From Pardosa pseudoannulata (Eukaryota; Arthropoda; Arachnida; Araneae; Lycosidae): DNA of 64,000 nt. A model generated the notes under the pieces. That model had not been told where the DNA came from. It saw only the letters and a list, made by a program, of their open reading frames with translations, and made no database searches. Below are positions 39,996-51,443 of this stretch, in pieces (position 1 is the stretch's first letter; every line of letters begins with the position of its first letter). The position numbers and the translations under genes were made by a program. The DNA lies in the NCBI GenBank assembly GCA_032207245.1, contig CM063502.1, positions 51,240,117-51,304,116 of the forward strand. The letters are read 5' to 3'.

Positions 39996-40189
39996 GGTAT
40001 GTGAGCTTGTGATGAGTTGATAGTACATTTCGTCTTGTTTTCAACTGCTGGACTAGTTTTCTATAGACATTTTCATTTAAATTGAATTCAACTAGATTGA
40101 ATAAAATTATATTGATTAAACTTATCTACAATCCAGATAATCTACAAAATATTCTAAGCTTTCAATTTTTCAATATTAACTGATTTCTC

Positions 40190-41500
40190 AACCCAAGGAA
40201 AAAGGATTTGATGAAGTTTAAATCACTTTTTCAAGCGAACAAATGATCAAAATCCAAGTTTTCCGCTGAAAAGATTTTCTATTGAGATTTAGAATTCGCT
40301 AATATCCGTGATACTTAAATAAGTAGTTTTAGAGTGCGATTCAAGAGAAATCATGCTCCGTAATTTTAAACTTTCTCAATATTCCATTATATGCTTGTTT
40401 GAGGCATGTATTGACAAATGTTTACTGCTTGCATATAGCTGCGAGTTCCTCATCCACTGTTTTAATGTATTTTTTCCGGATAGCGGGGGGAGTTACTTGC
40501 GGTTCAAGTAATGTAAGGGTTGATGACTAATAGTTGTGAAAAGCAATTAATTATTCCTTCATTGGGAAAATAAACATTAACAAAGTTGTGGATAGCTCAA
40601 CGCCATCTGCAGGCAGTGTACATTTGTCAATAGCAAGTACCATTTTATGAGGTCATGAGAATCTTAAAGCTTCAATTTAGGTATTGCTGAAATTCATCTA
40701 TTTAAGTATACAATTTTTTAAGTATTCCTTACATAGCTCATATTTTATACGCACCTTATCAAATAAAAGAAGGTAATTAAGAAGGTTTTTAAGAAAGTAA
40801 ATAAATATCTTCCGAGCAAATCATTGGAACATATGAAAATTTTGTACCTGTCAGTAGCTGTCACTACCTGTCTTCTGTTAAAAAACACCAATTTATTAAC
40901 AGAATGTAAAAGTTTTCTCATGAATCTAACTTTATTGAAGAACTGTTTGATAAGGTTTAAATCACTTTTTAATAAGATTAATGATAAAATCCATCTTTTA
41001 CGATAAACGTAAGATTATTTAATTTGTTTTTCAGTTGAAATATTGTATGGTAATTTTAAGGCTCCTTGTACTCATATCAAATTAACTTGATGGAGTCATC
41101 TACCGTTTTAAAAGACAGCAGGATGCTTAAAAGTTCATTCAAGAAAATCTGGGATTAGAACTATTTAAGCATACAATCTATTCAATACTAACTATAACTG
41201 TAATTTATTTCCTGGTATTCACAAAAACCATTTCCATATCATCTGTTTTCAAGAACAGATGATATGTCTACCAAATAAATCATTGGAACTGATCATAAAA
41301 ATATTTTAGATCTGACAGTGTGATCCAAGGTAAGAAATACCAAGTATATTAAAAGAGCGTAAAAATCTTCTCGTGCACTTCGCCTGAAGGAAGAAATGTT
41401 TGATGAGGTTTTAATCATTTCTTGGCACGATGAAATGTTCAGTATCCATTCTTTTCTCATGAAAAGCTTTTCGAGTCAAATTTAGGCACCGTTATTATCC
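40190..41500. repeat. Diverged tandem array, best period about 460 bp
   Basis: The block 'gaagaactgtttgataaggtttaaatcacttttt' at 40938 recurs as 'gaagaaatgtttgatgaggttttaatcatttctt' at 41391. The block 'cattggaaca..atgaaaattttgtacctgtcag' at 40822 recurs at 41282. A third, older copy begins near 40200 ('tttgatgaagtttaaatcacttttt'). A perfect 13-bp hairpin (41235-41266) lies between the copies. No coding frame spans the units. Confidence 0.55.
41235..41266. repeat. Perfect short inverted repeat (hairpin)
   Basis: CATATCATCTGTT, a 6-base loop (TTCAAG), then the exact complement AACAGATGATATG. It lies inside the diverged array. Its function is unknown. Confidence 0.8.
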
Positions 41501-41752
41501 TTATATGAAAGAGGTATTACTTAGTGCATAGTTTATTGCAAATACATTTTAGTAATTTTAAAAATTCCTCTCACATATCTGAATTCTTGTCTACCGTTTT
41601 AAGAAAAGGTATTTGTAGAGCTCTTAAAAAATGATAATTTTTTAAAACATTTCATGCATTACAATAAGTTTTTCTGAGCATAATGAAAACCTGTTAATTT
41701 TTTTATTATTTTCGAAGTAATGGTGAAAATTTGTTTTTAACTAATCAATACC

Positions 41753-42353
41753 TCCCGGTCGGCTTAGTGATTAGAGCATTCACCAATCACCTTGGAGGGT
41801 ATGGGATCAAATCATGCGTAAGCCTTCGTTGTATTTTCATAGGGAGTAAAAGTTCACCACTTGCGTAATGATCCCCATAACAAAGTGGAAAAACAAAGCT
41901 ACGGCATTTTAGTGGCGAATGTATAAAAAGGAAAAGTTTCATTGCATTAAAAAAGAAGTCTAACGTATACAATGCACAGCATACGACGGTTTTATTTCAA
42001 ATGAAAAGTAAACAAACGAAGTAAAGTTCACCGTGTGCGGAATGCTCCCACAATAAAATAAACAACAAAGCTACGGCATTATAATGGTGAATTCATAAAT
42101 AAAGGAAAGTGCCCTTAAATTTGAATAAAAGGCCTAACGTATAGATTACACAGTATACGATGCTTTTATTTGAAATGAAAAGTAAACGATGTAAAGTTCA
42201 CCACCTGCATAGTGCTTCTACAACAAAATGAGCAACAAAGCTACGGCATTGTAGTGGTGAATAAAGAAAGAAAAGTGTCCTTGCATTTGAATAAAATAAT
42301 AAAAAAGGCCTAACATATACAATACGAAGCATACGACGCTTTTATTTGAAACG
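41753..42353 (+). mobile_element. tRNA-headed SINE with a tandemly amplified tail
   Basis: The head, ggtcggcttagtgattagagcat, contains a box A. GGGTATGGGATCAAATCATG at 41797 is a box-B-like stretch. The downstream body is repeated three times head to tail, beginning at 41849, 42023 and 42193 (periods 174 and 170 bp). Each unit opens with aaagttcacc, contains caacaaagctacggcatt, and ends with 'cagcatacgacg' and 'cttttatttgaaat'. Only the first unit has a tRNA head. Confidence 0.7.
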
Positions 42354-43705
42354 CGACGTCAAATTACTTTTTCTCAAATATAATAATTCATTGTGAATAA
42401 ATTTAAAATCAATAGAAAATAAAATAAATCTTGACAATTATACTCATTAGTTTCTTATTGTTATTTAAAAAATTACCAAAATATAAGTAATTAGAAAAAT
42501 AAAACCTTGTGCTTTTTTAATGATGGATAATAATTTTTAGAAATATTTGATAAAAATTTAGTTTTTAATCAAGAATGTATTGATATTTTTATTATTATTC
42601 ACGCAAGTATTCCATTTCATTTTTCAAAATGCCTTAATTAATCATTATTGGGATATTTAATACGGAAAGATTTAATTTTTCTTCTAGCACACTGAGATAT
42701 CTTTTGAGACTCCTACTTTAAGTAATAAAAGTAGTTAAATAATAAATCTAACAAAACATTTGCTGTAGTGACACCTCTAACCAAGTGTAGTCTCGTATTC
42801 AGCTTCAAATTTGGTTTATCTCTAGATTATAGAGAGAAGGATAATATTGAATTGCTGATGTCTTAAGTTTATTGACGAAGTAAATGCATATAGAAAACAT
42901 ATTTTTTTTGCTTGAATTTTTTGTCTTTATTACTGATAATTTTAAAAACATTTATAATTATGCAAAATATCATTATAAAACTGATCATTTATATGCATTG
43001 CCTTTGATGTTTAATTTTTCAAAATGTACATGCATTTGTTGCTTCCCATCTCAAATTAGCCTATCAAGTGACTTAAAATTTAATTTTACATAATAAGATC
43101 ATGCTCAATATGCTCAACAAATTATATTTTTAAATTTAATCTAGAATACTATTATATAGGAATCTAAAACATAATTTTGTGAATTATATAAGTTAATGAG
43201 TGATTTAATGTAATTTTTATAGTATTATTTTTTAACGCTGCATACAAGCTAACTTTTGAATTATTACTCATTTTTCTTCAAAATTTTAACAATTTCCAGG
43301 GTGTATTTGTTTCTAAATTCAAATCCTGTTTTATCATTATTTCCTGCAATTCTTTTTATTAAGTTGTAACGTTAAAAATTTTACAATATTAATTTAACTA
43401 AATACAACTATGCATCAAAATAGAGAAAAAGTTCAAAATAAATAAATGTCGTTAATATTCTTAAAAAGTGCATTTAAATGCAAAATAATTTATTTTGACA
43501 ATACATTTAAAAATTAATTCTCTGCACAAGCTACGATTATCAAAAGTTTCATTGTCAAATTTAATATAGTTTTGCTTGCAGCATCAAAATGTATTTTAAA
43601 ACATTATGCAATAAGAAAAGAATTAGCTGTAAAATAAAAAAGATTGCAAACATGTACACTAATTACATCAACAGATAAGAAAAAAATAAATTTATGAAAA
43701 TTATC
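42354..43705 (+). other. Intron sequence, nothing recognised
   Basis: AT-rich, no structure recognised. Confidence 0.45.
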
Positions 43706-44425
43706 TTCACAGCTTTTACTTTTACAGTCTTATTTTTCCTTAATTTAGTTCTGCTTCAATCACCGATGATTATCATATTCGGGTATACCCTATCAAAATT
43801 GATTTTATTTATCTGTAAAACTATACAATTCCATAGAAAATTGAATATGAGGTATATAAATAATCATTTTTAAAGAATTCCGGTTATCAAACTTACAACA
43901 TCTAAACATGTAATAGATTGACTTAATTTTTTTTAATTTTATGCTTACAAAGCGTTATTTTCACATATTTGTTAAACTTTACACTTTTAGAGTCCTATCT
44001 TTCTTTAATTTAATAATGCTTCAATCGCCGATGATTGACATATTCAGGTATACCCTATCAAGATTTTTTATTTATCTGTAAAACTATACAATTCCATAGA
44101 AAATTGAATATGAGGTATATAAATAATCCCTTTTAAAGAATTCCGGTTATCAAACTTACAACATCTAAACATGTAATAGATTGACTTGAAAAAGCATTCT
44201 TTTTAAAATTTTATGCCTACAAAGCTTTATTTTCACATATTTGTTAAACTTTACACAGTTATAGCTCTTTCTCTTAGTTTATTACTGTTTCAAATACTAA
44301 CGTCTATCATCTTTAAACAAACCTTATTAGAATTGATTTAATTCAGCTATATATCTATGTAGTTCCACAGAAAATCAGTTTCGACGTATATAAAAACAAT
44401 ATTTTTAGCTATACAATCTGTTGTT
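43706..44425. repeat. Tandem repeat, unit about 265 bp, two good copies and one decayed copy
   Basis: Copies share 'tgcttcaatc.ccgatgatt' (43752 and 44017; decayed at 44286), 'tatctgtaaaactatacaat', 'gaattccggttatcaaactt' and 'ctaaacatgtaatagattga'. The first two copies are nearly identical over about 150 bp, whereas the third retains only scattered matches. Non-coding. Confidence 0.75.
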
Positions 44426-45875
44426 TGCTCTGACATTTCCAATGAGTGGTGAATTTTCAACTTCATAGAAAGTATAATTAATTTCTTTTATTTACGAAAT
44501 GTACATATTTAAACATAATCGTGTACGTAATGATATAGTTCAATGTGAACTCTATGAGAAATGTTGTTTACTGTGACGTGGAAAATGAGAAGGTATATTG
44601 GATTAAAAAAATATTTTATTTATTTATTCTGAGAGCAAGAGATAGTTGGAGACATTTACTAAAGACTGAAATAAGGATTTGAAATGCAAGTAAAGGATCT
44701 CCAGGAAAAGCAATTTGTAGATGTATCTTGTCCTAAAAATTCTAATGCCAGAAAATAGAGTGGTGCGTAAATTTTGTAAACAACATAAAGTCCAAAAATA
44801 TTTTTAAAAATCTAAGAAAAAAATTAGATCAATTTCTATTAATGGTTTTCTTCTAACAACTGGCTTTTTTTAGAAATATGTAGCTGGATATAATCTTAAT
44901 ATTTCTTCAAGCAAAAACTTTCGCTTAAGAATTTTGGCACCTTTTCAAATTTAGGTGCCAATAGTAATCGTTTGATAAATCTCTATCGAAATTTTCTACA
45001 TTCTTTTTTTAGAACATTCTTAAATAATGCAGAGACTTTTTACAGCCGAGTAGATTATATTTAGTCAGCTAATATTTTACATCATTTTACTTTTTGCATA
45101 GTAATTCTATCTATTATATGACACCATTAAAATTACTGATCAAGTAATAGAAATTTAGTTTTAAGTTTTAGTTATTGCTAAGCTTCGTAGAAGCGTACCA
45201 CTATGACCACTATGATGGTACAAATAAATAATTAAACTTTTTTAGATCAGTACAGAAATTACAACGCAAAGTCAGTAAAATGTGAAATCCCTTAGAGTAT
45301 CAAAAGGACATTTGATTTGCATAAAGTTTGCAAACATAATTTGGATTATTCTTATGATTTTCCCTATCAGGTTGTTTATACCCAAAATTACTTTGTTAAT
45401 TAGTTTTAAGCTGCTAGAGAACTATATAGCGACAGTTGACGAAACATCATAACCGATACTTGTTGAAGTTGAGTCAAATCTCGCGAACTAGTTGAGCATG
45501 GAAGAAGGTACATATATTATTCAAATAATAAGGCTTGTACATGGTGGGAAATATTTTGTCAGACATTATACTTTTTAATATAGTGTTAATTGTGTGCTAA
45601 AGAAATAGTATTTTTGGTTTCTGCAACTTTTATTTATAGCATATGGTATTACCCACATAAACCAGCATTGATTCCTTCCCACCATCAAGGTCTCTCATAT
45701 TTCAATATGAATATTAAATTATTACAATAATTTAAAGTGATGAAATGTTTCTTGCTTTATGATAGCATTCGTAATATTGGACTACAGGACATCGTCCCAA
45801 CAGGGGCTAACGAGTAATTGGTCATGATTGTACTCCACAATTCAAATTAGGACTTGCTAGAAAGCAAGAATTTTA
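44426..45875 (+). other. Intron sequence, nothing recognised
   Basis: AT-rich, no structure recognised. Confidence 0.45.
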
Positions 45876-46058
45876 ATGATCACATCAGGACATGAAATGG
45901 TACGAATCTACAAGCCATTACTTGCTCTGACCAGTCACAAAATACTGATGCAGCAGCGCGATATTTATTGGTCACATAGAACAGGAAATGGTACGAATTT
46001 ACAAGCCATTACTTGCACACAACATTCAAAAATACTGATGCAGCAAGGCATGCGTATT
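45876..46058. repeat. Two-copy tandem repeat, period 91 bp
   Basis: The block 'gaaatggtacgaatctacaagccattacttgc' at 45894 recurs at 45985 with one difference, followed in both by 'caaaaatactgatgcagca' or a close variant. Open frames of about 70 codons run through it, but the two lie in different frames and have no other support. Confidence 0.75.
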
Positions 46059-46788
46059 CATTATGGAATTCTGGTCACACTTTCTCTGTAACTCTCGGAA
46101 GTTCCAACTTGAGTACTGAAAGTGTTTCAATTTTCAAGAGCAGAAATACAAGAAAATATCTTTATCTACGTTACAGAAAGTATTCTATACTTGTAAGAAA
46201 CTCATTTAAGGCCTTCCTCTTGAAAGATGTATAACTTATTGTTTAGGGCAATAATAACTGTTGCAAAGTAAACAAATCGCACTCACGTATATTTAAATAC
46301 AGCAAAATGTGCTGAATCTTTCCGAATAAAAACATGTTTTATTAAAGGGGAAATAAATTGTCAATATACTGAATTTAAAGATTTAATTTACTAATTAACA
46401 TTACTAGAAACTGTATATATCTGAGACGGTAAGAAGAATATTACAGATAGCTGTTCCATTACGAAGGGAATACGTAGACCGTTAGATCGCTTACTTCAGA
46501 GTAATAATATAGTGATGTCGCTAAGAATACAGTTTCTTTATTCATAGTTTTTCTGCTACCCGACAATTAAGTTCCTATAACATTTTTATAATAACTCTAT
46601 TATTGTTTTTATCATTCTAGAAGTGAAAAAAACATAATCTTCATTGATTATTAATTTATTAAAGTCTATAGACTATTTAATTTTCTCCTCAGTGCTTAGA
46701 ATTTTTATACATTTAGATGTAACTAAATGTGATTATGTAGTGTACTTTCCATTTATGACTTTTATTATGTAATTTTCTTAATAGGAAG
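46059..46788 (+). other. Intron sequence ending in paired acceptors for exon C
   Basis: AT-rich. Its right end reads ttttcttaatag and then gaag, which gives two AG acceptors 4 bp apart (46784 and 46788). Confidence 0.55.
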
Positions 46789-46879
46789 TCAAGCCACAAG
46801 TCCAGAATTCAGCCAAAAACCTCGCAAATCCAACGGCGACAAAAAGGATATATCGCATGCTCACAGGGTACCTAAAACG
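46789..46879 (+). CDS. Exon C: cytoplasmic tail segment of the membrane protein
   Basis: T46789 completes an Asn codon with AA from exon B. The exon then encodes 30 residues, beginning QATSPEFSQKPRKSNGDKK and ending in RVPKT, and stops exactly on a codon boundary before GTAATT. The segment is basic and Ser/Lys/Pro-rich with no hydrophobic stretch, as expected for a cytoplasmic tail just inside the membrane. The start was chosen by phase. The acceptor at 46788 keeps the frame that runs cleanly into exon D. The stronger-looking acceptor 4 bp upstream (46784) would shift the frame and reach a stop at 46873-46875. A hidden exon in the 28.8-kb intron could change this choice. The exon is GC-richer than its surroundings. 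Confidence 0.72.
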
Positions 46880-46980
46880 GTAATTTTACATTTCATTTTT
46901 TTTTCATTTTTAAAAATATAAATATGCTAAAGGTATAAGTCAGAATTTAATTGAAAGATTTAAGTTTTATAGAGAACTTA

Positions 46981-47316
46981 ATTTTAAATATTAAGATAAA
47001 TATTCCTTAAATTCAAATATAATGCATCCAAATTTTATAATATTTAATGTGACATATATATACTTCATTTTTTATATCGTACAAAATTCTAAGTTTTCAT
47101 ATTCTAAGTTAATAATTTTCAGCATTTACCACTTCCCTAATATTTGAAAAACAACGAGTTTATAGTTCGTAATATTTAATTAGGAAAGGATTTTATATAT
47201 TTCTTTTGAATAATCTGCCGTAAAGACAATTGATTAACAACTCGTTGTGGCCTCTTAACATTCGTACGTCAGTTGATGTCATTTCGAGACCCAGGCATTT
47301 AAACAGTTAGTAAAAC
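46981..47316. repeat. Direct duplication, copy 1
   Basis: It shares 'catttaccacttccctaatatttgaaa', 'taattaggaaaggattttat', 'aataatctgccgtaaagac' and 'tcatttcgagacccaggca' with copy 2 at 50441-50735. It begins only about 100 bp after exon C. The two copies bracket the large (TA)n tract and the second duplication pair. Confidence 0.8.
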
Positions 47317-48237
47317 CTTATGGAAATTAAATATTATGTATTCATATATCTTACACAATTTGCGTCAGTTCTCCTATACAGATATTGTTTCATACGTTAC
47401 AAGCACAGTATTTCAAGCATGGGTACTTGTGCTTAGATTTTCAACATATTAATTTCTAGAAATGTGCAATTCAAATCACTATATTTTTCTGTTTTCGTGT
47501 ATAATTCTGCCAATTCCTGACAACGCAGTTAAAGTCAAGGTCTAATAAATATCTATCATTGCATTACGTGTATATAATAATCTCACTCAATTCACATGAT
47601 ACTTCATATCTCATAAGGACATTGATGCTTCTCAAGAAGATTCAGATACCCTAATCACCAGGTATCGCATTTACCAAAATTTATCGATAATTACTAAGTG
47701 CTTCAAATGAAACTAAACTTCCGTATAAGCAATTGATTTGGCTTAATTTTCAATACATCTACATACAATCCTTTTGTAGTATACTTTATCTAAATTTATT
47801 TATATCTGAATACAAAAGGCATTTAAAAACACGCTGTGGGAAATTTTATCTCAGGATACATTACTGTTTGATAAATGACGAATTAGGTAGCATATTTTTT
47901 GCACGCGGTAAAATATAAAAATAGCACTCATGTACTGACGAATCTGACGTTGATGAGCAATGTAATATCTCTTACATTGTCATATCACGTGATAGGATTA
48001 ATGAGATGGTGGTAGTTACACAACGTTTTTATAACTCCATACCTTAGAGTTATTGAACTTTGTACTCATACGCGTTGAATTATGATTAAAATAATAACCT
48101 TAATTTTTTTAAATACAATGTTTTCAAAAATTTTAGGGGCATTTTGTGATTTAATTTTTTATTGATTCCGATAAAAGTTTTACAAATCCCTCCTACTATA
48201 CATTAAATATATATGTGCTTTCATTTTAATATTACGG
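47317..48237 (+). other. Intron sequence, nothing recognised
   Basis: AT-rich, no structure recognised. Confidence 0.45.
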
Positions 48238-48300
48238 TCTCATTAGCCCTCGTGTGCAAAACAGTAGACCAAACAGTAGCTCCAAACCAAACCAAACCAA
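48238..48300 (+). mobile_element. SINE family 3, 3' tail fragment
   Basis: It matches the 3' end of the element at 31534: gtctcattag, then gtgcaaaacagtagacca, then (ctccaaac)(caaac)n. The head is missing. Confidence 0.55.
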
Positions 48301-48411
48301 TCATTTTAATATTAGATGTAAATTATTAAACAGCAGTTTATATTTAAAAAAGTCTGAATTTTCAAGTTTCCTAAAAATAAACAATCCAATATATCTATAA
48401 AATAATTTATG

Positions 48412-49010
<599 letters not shown>

Positions 49011-49254
49011 AAAAATTATAATAATAAAAATTATAAAATTTAAAGATTTTATAAAAGTAAAAATATTTTAATTATTTGATTTAATATATAATTATGATAT
49101 AAAAATTTTATGTAAAAAGTCTTAATTTTATTTTTTTGTAATTTACATTTTAAATTATTATGATAATGTAAAAGTTGAAAACTAGTTTTTCGTGCACAAA
49201 ACATCAATTTCTAAATTCTTATCTTTAACCATTTCACCAGATTCGTTCAAATAT

Positions 49255-49680
49255 ATATTCTTATACATTTTAGTACAATGACATGTCTCGATTTGAATCG
49301 AAAAACCGAAATTTCCCTAGAGAAAATTTTGAGTCTCTTATATTGAAACTAATTGCCTCTCCTTTTGATTACTTAGAAACTGTAACTATCATCTGACGGA
49401 ACGGAAATTTAATCCTAATCATGTGAATGGAAGCGGAAACTACCCGAGTAAATAGTCTATGTGACTGGAGAATGACTAATTTGTATGCCTTCAAACATTC
49501 TCGCACTTTCATTGCCTGTACTGTTAGATTTGACTCAGGTTAATTTACTTATTAAAAGGGCGGTGGGCATAAAAAAGCGGATTTTAAATTATATAGCAAG
49601 GATCATGAAACTTTCTGCACATGTATACTGAAGGAGGATTAAAGTAATAGCTTTAAATATTTTTTTAAGTAGGATAATAT
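49255..49680. repeat. Direct duplication with identical core, copy 1
   Basis: Copy 1 of a block of about 420 bp repeated at 49738-50160. The 154 bp at 49367-49520 are identical to 49846-49999 in copy 2, while the flanks on both sides carry many differences and indels. Non-coding in all frames. Confidence 0.85.
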
Positions 49681-49737
49681 TTAAAGACAGATAGACATAA
49701 CGACCGTTAGTTGGCTAAGATTCATTGAAAATTATAT

Positions 49738-50160
49738 ACTAGTATCTTTTAGTACAATGACATGTCTCGATTTGAATCAAAGAAATGAAATTTTCTTTGA
49801 TGAACGTAATTTTGAGTTTCTTATACTGAAATTAACTCTCCTTTGGATTACTTAGAAACTGTAACTATCATCTGACGGAACGGAAATTTAATCCTAATCA
49901 TGTGAATGGAAGCGGAAACTACCCGAGTAAATAGTCTATGTGACTGGAGAATGACTAATTTGTATGCCTTCAAACATTCTCGCACTTTCATTGCCTGTAA
50001 TATTAAATTTGACTCAGGTTAGTATAGTTATTAAGAGGGTGGAGGATGTTAAAGAGATTTTTCTTTTAATTTTGGCGTTAGAGTTATGAAAATTTGTATA
50101 CATATACAATAAAGTATGAGGAAAATAATACGATTAAACCTTTTTTTAAATAATGTAATA
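49738..50160. repeat. Direct duplication with identical core, copy 2
   Basis: Copy 2 of the block at 49255-49680, offset about 480 bp. The shared left part is ttttagtacaatgacatgtc and the shared right part includes atttgactcaggtta. Confidence 0.85.
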
Positions 50161-50440
50161 TTTTTAAAATTTTTATTTTTGTATATTTTGTTAAATTTAA
50201 AAATGCTTTTTGATATATAATTCTTCTTAGATGTCTGTAAAAAATTACCAAATACATTTTATATATATTAAAATAAATCTGTGTATTTATTTTAAGTTTC
50301 AAGGCTCCTACATATCTAAATATATACTTTGAATTAATTATTCAATCAAACAGTAAAATAGTAACAAAATGTTTTGAAAACGAATTATTAAGTAATAGTA
50401 AGTGAAACTAGGAAGAAAGATTTAATTTTATAATAATTCT

Positions 50441-50735
50441 TTTAAAATTAAGTATTTTTCTTAATTAATATAAATTTTATAATATTTAATGTATTCATTT
50501 ATATCTACAAAATAATTTTCATATTCTAAGCTAATAATTTTCAGCATTTACCACTTCCCTAATATTTGAAAGACAAAGAGTCTATAATTCGTAATATTTA
50601 ATTAGGAAAGGATTTTATATATTTCTTTTGAATAATCTGCCGTAAAGACAATTGATTAACAATCGTTTTGATATAAATTCTCTTGATGTCATTTCGAGAC
50701 CCAGGCATTTAAACAGTTAGTAAAATCTGAATAAC
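50441..50735. repeat. Direct duplication, copy 2
   Basis: Counterpart of 46981-47316, about 3.4 kb downstream, with most of the central 150 bp identical. It ends after tttaaacagttagtaaaa, as does copy 1. Confidence 0.8.
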
Positions 50736-51330
50736 GGCTGGGAATAATCCAAGAAATGCATTTTGATCATATATATTCCAAAATTACAACTAGATTATAC
50801 TAAAAAGTAGCAGTTAACTTGTGTCAGTTCAACAGTGGAGGGCAAATAATGGTTCTTTGCTTTCCTTTGTCGATTTGACTTCAATAAATAAAATAAGATA
50901 ATGAGGGTTTTAAGTTCTAAATCTAAATTTAAAGTTCAATGATTAAAATAAAATTATGATTTTAATGAATATATAAAATTCAAATATTGATTATATGAGT
51001 TTGATAATTGTAGTTATAGTCCATAGACTGCGCCATCTTGCTGTTATAACATTTCCTATCGATTTATGGGATTCAATATTTTGCTTCAATTTTTCTGTTT
51101 ATTTTTACTTTACTTTTGTTTTTTCCATTTAAGTAGCTCGAGGAATACCACCGTTAAAAGTTGGTATTTCTAATATTAAATTTTTTACTTGAAAATGGAA
51201 AATATCTAAGAGCTCTCAGACTCCCGTGATCTCTGAAATTTCCATTTATTCGTTTAGAAGAGAATGTTGGGAAATTGTCATGTGACCCCTACCAGAGAAT
51301 AGTGCATTATTGCATATTTTATATTTATAC
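50736..51330 (+). other. Intron sequence, nothing recognised
   Basis: AT-rich, no structure recognised. Confidence 0.4.
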
Positions 51331-51366
51331 ATGTATATATATATATATATTTATACACACACACAG

Positions 51367-51441
<75 letters not shown>
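51331..51441. repeat. (TA)n-(AC)n-(TA)n compound microsatellite
   Basis: A TA run, an (AC)n run with one AG interruption (51355-51392), then a second TA run. Confidence 0.95.
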
Positions 51442-51443
<2 letters not shown>

